Source of the DNA: an uncultured Pelagibacteraceae bacterium
GTDB lineage: Bacteria; Pseudomonadota; Alphaproteobacteria; Pelagibacterales; Pelagibacteraceae
NCBI GenBank assembly: GCA_902605605.1
Contig: CACLDI010000004.1
Coordinates: forward strand, 1 to 53,596
Direction of reading: 5' to 3'
DNA length: 53,596 bases
Shown here: piece by piece, positions 15,604 to 24,249 of the stretch
How the letters are laid out: each line of letters starts with the position of its first letter
Position numbering within the stretch: the first letter of the stretch is position 1
Program-made: the position numbers and the translations under genes
Notes under the pieces: model-generated
Told to the model about the DNA's origin: nothing
Databases searched by the model: none
Seen by the model: the letters and a program-made list of their open reading frames with translations, nothing else

Positions 15604-17943
15604 TTATGATCTTACTTTAGACTTAGTCGGATCATAAAAAGGAAAGGCAACTACTTTGGCACTTATTCTTTTTTGATGACCATCAATTTTACCAATTTCA
15701 ACCTCAGTTCCAATCTCTGAATACTGCATATCCATTCTACACAATGCTATATTTTTATTTAAAGTTGAGGATAAGCATCCACTTGTAACCACACCAATTT
15801 GAGATCTTCCAATATGAACACAGTCACCATGACCAGCAATTTCTTTACCTGCTAATTCTAGCCCAACAAGTTTTTTTTGAGGGTTATTTTTTCTTTTTAT
15901 TAATTCTTCTTTACCAATAAAATCTTCTTCTTTTGTTTTCAATGGAACAGCAAAACTAATTCCTGCTTCAAAAGGATCTTGTTGACCATCAAATTCATTA
16001 CCAAACAAGATAAGACCAGCCTCTATTCTAAGCTTGTCTAAAGCTCCAAATCCCGCAGGAATCAAACCATCTTCTTTTCCTGCTTCCATTAATTTATCCC
16101 AGACCTCAGGCGCATGTTTAGGGTTACACCAAATCTCATAACCTAACTCACCAGTATAACCAGTTCTAGAAACAATCAATGGTATTCCTTGCAACTCTTC
16201 TATTCTACAAATGCTAAATCTAAACCAACCAAGTTCATCTATTGAAGGTTGGGTTGGAGGTGTAAAAATTATCTTTTTTAAAATTTCTCTACTTTTTGGA
16301 CCCTGTAATGAAACGTTACTTATTTGGTCTGTTGAATTTTTTATATTTGCATTGAAATTTTTCTTTTTTACAATTTCTTTTAACCATTCACCTCCATATT
16401 CATCTCCGCAAATCCATCTAAAACCAGTCTCACTTAATCTTAAAAGAGTACCATCATCAAACATCATTCCATTTTCATAGCACATTGCAGAATATACAAC
16501 TTGACCTACGGATAATTTTTTAATGTTTCTTGTAAGTGTATAATTTAATAATTCTTCTGCATCAGGGCCGATAATTTCAAATTTTCTTAATGAAGATAAA
16601 TCAATTAAAACTGCATTGTTTCTACAAGCGTTGTACTCATTAACAAGCCCGTGTTTTGTGTAATCATTTGGAAGCCAAAAACCTCTAGCATCAATAAAGT
16701 TTCTAGTTAGCTTTGATGTTCTTTCGTAAAAGCCAGAGTTCCTTGTGAGTTTTTTTTCAGAGTCTGTTTTCATTCTAAATGCAAATGATTTAGTAAATTC
16801 TTTTTTTTTGTCATATGTTCTAACAAAAATATTAGTTGGATTCCATGAATTACAAGGATCTATATCACTTGGACATGCTGTAGTTCCAATAGTTAAATCT
16901 TTTAAGGCCCTAAACATGACATAATCACCAGGACGCGAATATGATTCATCTGAAATTACTGAGTTTAAACCACCTTCAGAGGTATTAAAAAATAAATTAA
17001 TTGCGTGCCAACCTTTTTGTTTCTGAAGACCGTACTTAGACATACTTTCTGTCAAATTATCAGAGCAATTTGCATGGCCAAAATAACCAGCATCTTCATA
17101 GTACTTTGAAGTACAGGCAAGATTAAAAGTATCATGTTTACCAACTGTGTCTCTAATTACTTCTACCAAAGGTTCGTGGTCAGTATCATAAAATTTAGAA
17201 AATAATCCTGGACCTGGAAATGTATTTCCCATGAAAGTTCTTGTTGTTTGCCAATCCAACCCTTTCTCAATTCCTTTTTCTAGTTTCCTTGTGTCAAATG
17301 CTACAAAGTCTGAACATTGTCTTCCAGTAGGACTTATCACTTGGATGTAGTCACCTTCTTTAACTTCGTAAGATATACTGCTTGCTTTATTAATATTTTC
17401 TTCATGCGAAGGTTCAAAGACAGGATTGGGAATAACATTTAATTCTTTGTCATCAATTATATTTGCTCTTTTAATATAAATAATTAAATCAGTAGGTGGA
17501 TTTTGCTTTGTAACATCCATGTCTTGTCCAGGCGCTGCAAATATTGCAAAACATTTATCTTTAGACTTTAAATTAATTTTTTCACCAATTTGGGTATCAA
17601 TATCAAATACTATTGAGGATCTTGAATTTGAAATATTTAAGTTTAGTTTTTTAAGTTGATAATTAGTTGCTAATATACTTTCATCTTTTTTACTTAAGAT
17701 ATCTCTAATAAAATTTTTATTGTTGTTACTTTTAAGATTTAAAATACCTACATCTGATTTTCCGTCTTTATTGAAACAAATAATTTCACAAATTTGATTA
17801 CCTTCGTTATTGATTATCTCTATCTCATCATCAGGGAAAATATTAAAAGCAGTAAGACCACCACCATTTACAACATGTCTTTCAACTCCTGGTGGTAAAA
17901 TATTTAGCCCTGGATATTTTATTTCTTTACTAATTCCTAACAT
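15604..17943 (-). CDS. tdm: trimethylamine N-oxide demethylase (Tdm)
   Basis: A 779-residue fusion: an N-terminal DUF1989 (urea-carboxylase-associated) region to about residue 380, then a GcvT-type tetrahydrofolate-binding region to the end (NYTLTRNIKKL, MMFDDGTLLRL, RTGYTGELGYEIW, GALDKLRIEAGL). That architecture is the one described for Tdm, which cleaves TMAO to dimethylamine and formaldehyde. Cys277, Cys293 and Cys357 are spaced 16 and 64 residues apart, the spacing I recall for the zinc cysteines of the Methylocella silvestris enzyme (263, 279, 343). The folate domain may trap the formaldehyde as methylene-THF. It is divergent from tmoX and leads a two-gene operon. Confidence 0.9.
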   Translation of the reverse strand: MLGISKEIKYPGLNILPPGVERHVVNGGGLTAFNIFPDDEIEIINNEGNQICEIICFNKDGKSDVGILNLKSNNNKNFIRDILSKKDESILATNYQLKKLNLNISNSRSSIVFDIDTQIGEKINLKSKDKCFAIFAAPGQDMDVTKQNPPTDLIIYIKRANIIDDKELNVIPNPVFEPSHEENINKASSISYEVKEGDYIQVISPTGRQCSDFVAFDTRKLEKGIEKGLDWQTTRTFMGNTFPGPGLFSKFYDTDHEPLVEVIRDTVGKHDTFNLACTSKYYEDAGYFGHANCSDNLTESMSKYGLQKQKGWHAINLFFNTSEGGLNSVISDESYSRPGDYVMFRALKDLTIGTTACPSDIDPCNSWNPTNIFVRTYDKKKEFTKSFAFRMKTDSEKKLTRNSGFYERTSKLTRNFIDARGFWLPNDYTKHGLVNEYNACRNNAVLIDLSSLRKFEIIGPDAEELLNYTLTRNIKKLSVGQVVYSAMCYENGMMFDDGTLLRLSETGFRWICGDEYGGEWLKEIVKKKNFNANIKNSTDQISNVSLQGPKSREILKKIIFTPPTQPSIDELGWFRFSICRIEELQGIPLIVSRTGYTGELGYEIWCNPKHAPEVWDKLMEAGKEDGLIPAGFGALDKLRIEAGLILFGNEFDGQQDPFEAGISFAVPLKTKEEDFIGKEELIKRKNNPQKKLVGLELAGKEIAGHGDCVHIGRSQIGVVTSGCLSSTLNKNIALCRMDMQYSEIGTEVEIGKIDGHQKRISAKVVAFPFYDPTKSKVRS

Positions 17944-18056
17944 CTTTAATGTTTTTATAATAATTTTATTGTGACCATATTATAATGAAAACGAGTTGAC
18001 TATACCTTTAAATCAGAACATACTTTATCATTAATATTAATAATCGAGGGGAAAAA
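17944..18056. promoter_or_regulatory. divergent tdm / tmoX promoter region
   Basis: This 113-base spacer must drive tdm to the left and tmoX to the right. For tmoX a good -35 TTGACT (17996-18001) is followed 17 bases later by CATACT (18019-18024). The ribosome site GAGGGG (18046-18051) stands five bases before the ATG and is one of the strongest in the window. For tdm, a TATAAT on the minus strand (17984-17979) has no obvious -35, and no Shine-Dalgarno precedes the tdm ATG. Shared regulation by one operator is plausible but no clear palindrome is seen. Confidence 0.55.
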
Positions 18057-19010
18057 ATGAAAAAAATAATATCATTATTATCTGCTCTTATAATTTCTGT
18101 AGTTAGTTTTGCAGGAATTTCTAATGCTGCAGATAGCAAAAAACCCATCGTAATCCCAACTCATAACTGGTCAAGTCAAATTGTAATGGCTTATGTTATT
18201 GGTGGAATTTTCGAAAGCATGGGTAACAATGTTAAATATGTAAATGCTGACTCACAAGCAGTTTACGAGTCAATTAGAATTGGAGATGTAACTATATCTC
18301 ACGAAGTGTGGGAGTCTGCCTTCGGTAAATCATTCACAACTGCTCTAGACAAAGGTGGTTTAGTAGATATGGGTGACCATGAAGCAAGAACACTTGAGGA
18401 TATGGGATATCCAAACTGGGTTACAGACAAAGGATTATGTCCTGGTTTACCAGACTGGACTGCTTTAAAAAATCCTGACTGTGCTAAAAACTTTACAACA
18501 CCTGACTCTCCTAATGGAAAAGGAAGAATGTTGGAAGGTCCACAAACTTGGCACGGTGACTTAATTCCACAAAGGGTTGATGCTTTAGGTTTAGGTGACC
18601 TTTGGTGGGTTAAATTTGCTGGAAGTGCAGATGCGCTTTGGGCTGAATTAGCAGCTGCTGAAAAAGAAGGAAGAGGAACAATAATTTTCAATTGGACACC
18701 AAATTTTACTGATGGTGCTGGTTTTACATTTATTGATTTTCCTCCATACACTGCAGGTTGCAGACCAGAAGATGGTGGAGATGGAAAATGTGGTTCTCCA
18801 GATGGTTATCTGAAAAAAGCAGCACATGAGGATTTTCCAAAAACTCATCCAAATGCAGCTAAAGTATTCAAAAAAATGTCATTTTCTACAAGTCAAATTG
18901 GAGCGATGGCAGCTTTAGTTGATATGGATAAGATGACTCATGAAGATGCAGCTAAAAAATGGTTAGCCGATAATAAGAAAGTGTGGGAAGAATTTACACA
19001 CGATCATTAA
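18057..19010 (+). CDS. tmoX: TMAO-binding periplasmic protein of an ABC transporter (TmoX)
   Basis: A 317-residue substrate-binding protein with a signal peptide (MKKIISLLSALIISVVSFA, cleavage near residues 23-25). It belongs to the OpuAC/ProX class II fold: PIVIPTHNWSSQIVMAYVIGG at the start, VTISHEVWES, and tryptophans spread through the middle (NWVTDKG, GPQTWHGD, LWWVKFAG, FNWTPNF) suited to cation-pi binding of a quaternary amine. Position beside tdm and upstream of a matching ATPase and permease supports TMAO, as in the Ruegeria tmoXVW system. Glycine betaine or choline as extra ligands cannot be excluded. A strong terminator directly follows, so it is probably made in excess over the membrane parts. 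Confidence 0.82.
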   Translation: MKKIISLLSALIISVVSFAGISNAADSKKPIVIPTHNWSSQIVMAYVIGGIFESMGNNVKYVNADSQAVYESIRIGDVTISHEVWESAFGKSFTTALDKGGLVDMGDHEARTLEDMGYPNWVTDKGLCPGLPDWTALKNPDCAKNFTTPDSPNGKGRMLEGPQTWHGDLIPQRVDALGLGDLWWVKFAGSADALWAELAAAEKEGRGTIIFNWTPNFTDGAGFTFIDFPPYTAGCRPEDGGDGKCGSPDGYLKKAAHEDFPKTHPNAAKVFKKMSFSTSQIGAMAALVDMDKMTHEDAAKKWLADNKKVWEEFTHDH

Positions 19011-19031
19011 GGTTAAAAATATAAAACTTAT

Positions 19032-19068
19032 AAATCTCTCCCAACTTTGTTGGGGGGGATTTTTTTTT
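19032..19068 (+). terminator. strong intrinsic terminator after tmoX
   Basis: The stem runs from 19032-19045 to 19049-19062 with a three-base TTT loop (core CCCAAC/GTTGGG, two G-T wobbles lower down), followed by T to 19068. It sits 22 bases after the tmoX stop and isolates tmoX from the downstream transporter genes, either fully or with limited readthrough. Confidence 0.92.
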
Positions 19069-19094
19069 ACTTAATTTTTGTATAAAATAAACTC

Positions 19095-19472
19095 ATGAAA
19101 AAAATTTTTTTATTTTTAATTTTAACTTTTTTTATTAGTTCATCAGTTTTTGCACGAAGCACTGGATGTAAAGAGGGTAATTGTGAAAATGGATATGGAA
19201 AATGGGTTTATACAGATAAAACTACTTATGAAGGTGAGTGGGTCGAAACAAAGAAACAAGGTCAGGGAGTAGAGACTTGGCCTAATGGATATATCTACAA
19301 AGGTGAATTTGAAAATAGTGTATGGAGTGGGCAGGGACTTTTAACATTCCCAGATGGCTCTACTTATGATGGTGAGTGGGTTAATGGTTTTATGAATGGT
19401 CAAGGAACATTTACCTGGGCAGATGGAAAACAAAAATCAGGAATTTGGAAAAATGGAAAATTACAAGAATAA
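19095..19472 (+). CDS. secreted MORN-repeat protein
   Basis: A 125-residue protein with an N-terminal signal peptide (MKKIFLFLILTFFISSSVFA) and at least three MORN repeats: TYEGEWVETKKQGQGV, YKGEFENSVWSGQGLL and TYDGEWVNGFMNGQGTF, then a fourth partial one. MORN repeats form a beta hairpin ladder used in binding lipids or proteins; bacterial versions are poorly understood. It has no ribosome site. Its stop overlaps the next start (TAATG). It lies inside the TMAO transporter cluster although nothing in it suggests transport. Confidence 0.75.
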   Translation: MKKIFLFLILTFFISSSVFARSTGCKEGNCENGYGKWVYTDKTTYEGEWVETKKQGQGVETWPNGYIYKGEFENSVWSGQGLLTFPDGSTYDGEWVNGFMNGQGTFTWADGKQKSGIWKNGKLQE

Positions 19473-20023
19473 TGTTTAAAGAAAATTATTTAATTAAATT
19501 AAAAGAATTACCAGAGTCAATTAGACAGTTTGGAGGATTAATAATTTTAACATTAATCATAATCTTATCTTTTATTATTTTAAATAATATTTTTGGAGAA
19601 GGAGATGATTTAGTTAAAAGGATGAAAATTGAAGAAGATAGAATAGCAGAAGAAAGAAAATTAAATAAATTAATATCAACTTTGCCATCTGGAATTTTAG
19701 TTACTTTCGATGGAACTGATCATCATAGGTTATCTGACGATGTTTATGAAAAAGTCTGTAAAGCTACAAAACTTATTCCCCAAAGAGCAATAATGGGAGC
19801 TAATTTCCTTAATTTTAGAGCACATGAAATTTATACAATTAATGGCAATAAAATTGATGAAACATTTGTTGAGTGGAACGAAGAAAAAAATAAATGTTTT
19901 GCAGGTTTTACAGTGAGTGGAAATAATGTTGGGGTTGATGAAAAAATAAAAGTAAGTGGGGAGGCATTAAGTTTCTTAAGTACTGGTATTGATACTAGGA
20001 TTTATTATATAAAAAATTTTTAA
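19472..20023 (+). CDS. single-pass membrane protein of unknown function (183 aa)
   Basis: I chose ATG 19472, which overlaps the MORN stop by one base, over an in-frame ATG at 19445 that lies inside the MORN gene. The protein has a short cytoplasmic start, one helix near residues 20-42 (FGGLIILTLIIILSFIILN), a charged helix (RMKIEEDRIAEERKLNKL) that may form a coiled coil, and a C-terminal globular part from about residue 70 with two cysteines (KVCKATKLIP, KCFAGFTVSG). I recognise no family. Coupling to the MORN gene suggests the two products act together at the envelope. Confidence 0.6.
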   Translation: MFKENYLIKLKELPESIRQFGGLIILTLIIILSFIILNNIFGEGDDLVKRMKIEEDRIAEERKLNKLISTLPSGILVTFDGTDHHRLSDDVYEKVCKATKLIPQRAIMGANFLNFRAHEIYTINGNKIDETFVEWNEEKNKCFAGFTVSGNNVGVDEKIKVSGEALSFLSTGIDTRIYYIKNF

Positions 20024-20089
20024 TTAAGGAGAAACAAGTATTATATACATATTAATTCAATATAATTTCGTATAACTTAATAATAATTT

Positions 20090-21121
20090 ATGTCTGACGC
20101 AGTTATTAAATGTGAGTCTGTTTATAAAATTTTTGGTGAAAATGCTGAAAAAATGCTTCAAGAAGCAAATGGAAATGTAGATGCAAAAACTTTTCAAGAA
20201 AACGGATGTATAGTCGGAGTTAACAATGCTTCTTTTGAAGTAGCAAAAGGAGAAATGTTGGTTGTGATGGGTTTATCTGGATCAGGCAAATCAACCTTAC
20301 TTAGATGTATTTCAAGATTAACAGATGCAACCGGTGGAAAAATTTTTATAGAGGGTCAAGATTTATTAGAGTTAAACAACAAACAATTAATTGATCTTAG
20401 AAGAAATAAAATGGGAATGGTTTTTCAGAGCTTTGCACTGTTACCACACAAGACTGTTGTAGAAAATATAGCATTTCCACTACAAATTAAGGGAATTAAT
20501 ACTGACGATAGCATTAGCAAGGCAATGGATATGGTTAAGTTAGTTGGACTAGATGGAAGAGAAAATTATTTTCCAAGAGAACTTTCAGGCGGACAACAGC
20601 AAAGAGTTGGTATTGCAAGATCCTTAGCTGTTGAACCAGATATTTGGTTTTTAGATGAGCCTTTTTCAGCATTAGATCCTTTGATCCGAAAAGAAATGCA
20701 GGATGAATTTTTAAGACTTCAAGATAAATTGCAAAAGACTATAATGTTCATCACTCACGATTTTGATGAAGCTTTAAAGCTAGCTGATCGAATAGCAATT
20801 ATGAAAGATGGTATCATTGAACAATTAGATACACCCGCTAAAATAGTTTTAAATCCTGCAACTGAATATGTGAGGAAATTTACAGAAGAAGTCCCAAGGG
20901 AAAAAGTTTTGTTAATTGAAGATGTAATGGATCAATCTACAGGTGATAATTTAGGTGACTTAAGAGTTTCAAAAGATGAGATTATTGAAAATGTTGCTGA
21001 AAAAATTTTAACTCAAGAAAAAACTGTGGGAGTTATAGATGGTAATAATAAAATTATAGGCTCTATTAATCCTACAAAGATAATTAATACAGTTTTTGGT
21101 GGAAGGAAAAATGGAAATTAA
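20090..21121 (+). CDS. tmoV: ATP-binding subunit of the TMAO ABC transporter (TmoV)
   Basis: A 343-residue ABC ATPase of the glycine-betaine/proline (ProV/OpuAA) type. Walker A is GLSGSGKST near residues 62-70, the Q-loop is MVFQSFALLPH, the signature is LSGGQQQR near 165-172, and Walker B is IWFLDEPFSALDP. After the nucleotide domain, residues about 275-335 form a short CBS-like tail (EKTVGVIDGNNKIIGSI), shorter than the tandem CBS of ProV, which in that family senses ionic strength. No ribosome site precedes the ATG. The permease gene follows by three bases. In the Ruegeria system TmoV is the ATPase, as I recall. Confidence 0.82.
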   Translation: MSDAVIKCESVYKIFGENAEKMLQEANGNVDAKTFQENGCIVGVNNASFEVAKGEMLVVMGLSGSGKSTLLRCISRLTDATGGKIFIEGQDLLELNNKQLIDLRRNKMGMVFQSFALLPHKTVVENIAFPLQIKGINTDDSISKAMDMVKLVGLDGRENYFPRELSGGQQQRVGIARSLAVEPDIWFLDEPFSALDPLIRKEMQDEFLRLQDKLQKTIMFITHDFDEALKLADRIAIMKDGIIEQLDTPAKIVLNPATEYVRKFTEEVPREKVLLIEDVMDQSTGDNLGDLRVSKDEIIENVAEKILTQEKTVGVIDGNNKIIGSINPTKIINTVFGGRKNGN

Positions 21122-21124
21122 ATT

Positions 21125-23278
21125 ATGGAATTTCTAAAAAAAAATCCAAAAATATTTCAGTGGTTGTTTTTATTAATTGTTTTTTTTGCATTATGTTTTG
21201 CTATCGAAGTTCCTGAAACATATAAATTTATAAGAGGTCAGGCAGAGTTTATTAAAGACCCTAACCAAAGCACCTTTGTTTTTGCAGGTAAAGAAGTAAG
21301 ATATTATGCTTTTGATGTCTTTTGGAGATTACCCCCATTACTTGGATGGTTGCCTATATGGATAAATGATTCATTATTCTTCCTAATGAACGACTGGATG
21401 CCAATGGAGTTTTGGAATGAAGATACACAAGAATTTAAAACAAGACCACTTCTCTTACAAATAAGTAGAAATTTAACAGGTTTCATGACTTTTATAATTG
21501 AGTTAATTAGAGAGATTTTATTAGGTGGATTAGAAACTATTGTTGCATTTACAAGTTGGGATTTTATTGATGCTAATCCATGGGCAGAGTTACCAGGTTT
21601 ACCATGGACTATAGTTGCAGCAGGTGCCACAATATTATCTTACAAATTGAGTGGCAAAGGTTTAGCCATTTTTGCTGGTTTAACTATGGTTTACATTTCT
21701 ATTTTTGGTCAGTGGAAACCATCGATGCAAACTTTATCATTCATACTAGTTGCAGCACCATTATCATTTATTTTTGGTCTTGGCCTAGGTATATCTGCAT
21801 TTAAAAGTAAACGAGTTGAAAAAGCTTTATATCCAATACTTTTAGTCATGCAAACAATGCCTCAATATGCAGTTCTTGTTCCAGCACTAGTTTTATTTGG
21901 AGTTGGTGATCATGCTGCAGTGATTATAACTATGATAGTTGCTATTCCACCAATGATATTACTAACCTTATTGGGATTAAGAGCCATACCTCCTGAAGTA
22001 ATCGAGGCTGGCAGAATGAGTGGATGTAATAATTGGCAATTAATGTTTAAAGTATTAATTCCTACAGCCAGAAGAGATATACTGATCGGAGTTAACCAAG
22101 TGATAATGGTTTGTTTTTCAATGGCTGTTATCTCAGCCTTTATTGGAGCGAAGGGTTTAGGTTTTAATTTGTTATTAGCACTTAATCAGCTCAATATTGG
22201 ATTAGCTTTAGAAGCAGGTCTATGCATTAGTTTGATTGCAATATTATTAGATAAAATGTCTTTGGCATGGGCAAACAAACAAACTGATTATTTCGGTAAT
22301 CTTTCATTCTTCGAAAGAAATAAAAACACTATATTTTTTATTGGAGCGTTTATCATAGGCATTATACTTGCTTATATAGGAACTTTTTTGTTCAAAGGTA
22401 CATTCAATTATTTATTTGAAATTCCACATAACAAAGGAATATCAACTGCAGATTTCTGGAATAGAGGTGTTGATTGGATTTTTGATACATTCTTTATTTA
22501 TATAAAAGCATTTAACACATGGCTAATTCAAGATGTGCTACAGCCAATGCGAGCACTTTATTTAAGAATGCCTGCAGTTGCTACAATAGTTTTAGTAGTT
22601 GGAGCTGGTTATTTAATTGGTGGAATAAGATCAGCATTAGTAGTATGTGGGTTAACTTTATTTATAGCTCTTAGTCCATGGTGGGATAGAGCATTAGTAA
22701 CAACATATATGGCAACTTTTGGAGTTATAATTTCTTGTTTAATTGGTTTTACAGTAGGAACCTTGTGTTTTCAAAGTAAGGGTGCAGCAAAATTTATGCT
22801 GGGAGTTTGTGATATATTTCAAACATTTCCATCTTTTGTATATTTAATTCCAGTAATGATGTTATTTGGAATAACAGATACATCAGTTTTAATTGCTGTG
22901 ATTGTTTACGCAACAATTCCTGCAACTAGATATACAATTGAAGGCCTTAGAAGTGTTCCAATAGGTTTACATGAAGCTGCAACGATGTCTGGTGTAAATA
23001 AGCTTCAAAGATTAACAAAAATCGAATTCCCATTAGCCTTTCCTCACATGATGCTTGGTTTAAATCAAACAATAGTTTTTGCTTTATTCATGGTAATTAT
23101 TGGAGCTTTCATTGGCACAGAAGACTTAGGTCAATATATTTTAAAAGCTTTATCTGATAAAAATGGTGCAGGTATAGGTCTGACGTTAGGTATTTGCGTA
23201 GCATTTATAGGGTTAATTTTTGATAATTTGATAAGAACTTGGGTCGGTAAGAGAAAGAAACATTTAGGAATAGCCTAA
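21125..23278 (+). CDS. tmoW: fused permease of the TMAO ABC transporter (TmoW)
   Basis: A 717-residue membrane protein containing two complete binding-protein-dependent permease domains in tandem. The first (about 195-385) carries the EAA loop EVIEAGRMSGCNNWQLMFKV and the second (about 535-710) the equivalent LHEAATMSGVNKLQRLTKI. Each is preceded by an LPILLVMQTMPQ/CDIFQTFPSF-type helix and followed by FIGAKGLG or FIGTEDLG. ProW/OpuAB permeases normally have one such domain and dimerise, so here one chain supplies both halves. It should form the membrane channel with two TmoV subunits and receive TMAO from TmoX. Confidence 0.85.
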   Translation: MEFLKKNPKIFQWLFLLIVFFALCFAIEVPETYKFIRGQAEFIKDPNQSTFVFAGKEVRYYAFDVFWRLPPLLGWLPIWINDSLFFLMNDWMPMEFWNEDTQEFKTRPLLLQISRNLTGFMTFIIELIREILLGGLETIVAFTSWDFIDANPWAELPGLPWTIVAAGATILSYKLSGKGLAIFAGLTMVYISIFGQWKPSMQTLSFILVAAPLSFIFGLGLGISAFKSKRVEKALYPILLVMQTMPQYAVLVPALVLFGVGDHAAVIITMIVAIPPMILLTLLGLRAIPPEVIEAGRMSGCNNWQLMFKVLIPTARRDILIGVNQVIMVCFSMAVISAFIGAKGLGFNLLLALNQLNIGLALEAGLCISLIAILLDKMSLAWANKQTDYFGNLSFFERNKNTIFFIGAFIIGIILAYIGTFLFKGTFNYLFEIPHNKGISTADFWNRGVDWIFDTFFIYIKAFNTWLIQDVLQPMRALYLRMPAVATIVLVVGAGYLIGGIRSALVVCGLTLFIALSPWWDRALVTTYMATFGVIISCLIGFTVGTLCFQSKGAAKFMLGVCDIFQTFPSFVYLIPVMMLFGITDTSVLIAVIVYATIPATRYTIEGLRSVPIGLHEAATMSGVNKLQRLTKIEFPLAFPHMMLGLNQTIVFALFMVIIGAFIGTEDLGQYILKALSDKNGAGIGLTLGICVAFIGLIFDNLIRTWVGKRKKHLGIA

Positions 23279-23286
23279 TTTTTAAT

Positions 23287-24246
23287 ATGAAAAAAATTTT
23301 GATTATAGGATCAGGAGCAATGGGAGCTGCTTTTTCTATTCCTTTAATTGAAAATAGACACCATGTAACACTTTCTGAGCCACATAATATTAAATTAATT
23401 AGTAAATTAAATCTCAAAAAAAAGTTTCATCCATCTTTAAAAATTAATTTACCAAAAAAAATAAAAACAAAAAAATTTGTTCCTGAAATGTTAAATTTAA
23501 AATGGGATCTTATAGTTGTAGCTGTAAGTTCCGTAGGAATAGAAATAATTAGCAAATATTTAGCACACCTTAAAAGTAAAACTCCTATTTTGGTTCTTAC
23601 TAAAGGACTAAAGTTAGATAAAACAAAAAGAATTATTACTATGTCTGAACAGCTTAATAAAAATAACAACAAACTAAATATTTCTGTCTTAAAAGGCCCT
23701 TGCTTAGCAAAAGAGCTCGCTCGAAAGATAAAGAGTTACACTGTTATTGGGAATAAAAATATTAAGGTAGCAAAAGATATTGGAAAGATAATATCCACTA
23801 AGTATTATAAGACAGAACATACAACTGATGTTAGAGGAGTAGAGTTTTCTTCAGCTATTAAAAATATATATTCAATGATAATTGGATCAGGACAAGGTGA
23901 GAACACATCTTCAGCTTTATTTAGGAAATCAATTGATGAAATGGATTATTTAATTAAACATTTTAAGGGAAAAAAAGAAACTGTTTATGGGCTTGCTGGT
24001 TTAGGTGACCTGTACGTAAGTGCTGTTGGTGGCAGAAATAGTAAAATGGGTGATTATCTTGGTAAAGGTTTTACTTTTAAATCTGCCAAGAAAAAATTTA
24101 TGAAAGATGATACTGTTGAAGGTGCTGATCTTGCTTTCGAAATCGCTCCATACATTTTAAAGAAAATTAATCGTAAAAAAATACCATTAATGATTGCATT
24201 ATTAAATGCAATTACAAAAAATAAAAAATTAAAAATAAAATATTAA
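23287..24246 (+). CDS. gpsA: NAD(P)-dependent glycerol-3-phosphate dehydrogenase-like protein
   Basis: A 319-residue protein with an N-terminal Rossmann motif (ILIIGSGAMGAAF, residues 4-16) and the GpsA-type catalytic core: LTKGL near 104-108, the LKGPCLAKELA stretch, the VRGVEFSSAIKNIYSM helix with the catalytic lysine, and YGLAGLGDLYVSAVGGRNS. It would make sn-glycerol 3-phosphate for phospholipids. The usual family motif GPSFA is GPCLA here, so it is a divergent copy and a different 2-hydroxyacid or polyol phosphate is possible. It begins eight bases after tmoW and ends three bases before the convergent tmm stop. Confidence 0.72.
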   Translation: MKKILIIGSGAMGAAFSIPLIENRHHVTLSEPHNIKLISKLNLKKKFHPSLKINLPKKIKTKKFVPEMLNLKWDLIVVAVSSVGIEIISKYLAHLKSKTPILVLTKGLKLDKTKRIITMSEQLNKNNNKLNISVLKGPCLAKELARKIKSYTVIGNKNIKVAKDIGKIISTKYYKTEHTTDVRGVEFSSAIKNIYSMIIGSGQGENTSSALFRKSIDEMDYLIKHFKGKKETVYGLAGLGDLYVSAVGGRNSKMGDYLGKGFTFKSAKKKFMKDDTVEGADLAFEIAPYILKKINRKKIPLMIALLNAITKNKKLKIKY

Positions 24247-24249
24247 ATT

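Noticed and set aside
18299-18751. 150-codon open frame antisense to tmoX
   Set aside because: It lies fully inside a strongly coding gene on the other strand, has no ribosome site and no recognisable protein pattern.
21304-21630. 108-codon open frame antisense to tmoW
   Set aside because: Low-complexity shadow of the permease gene without start signals or motifs.
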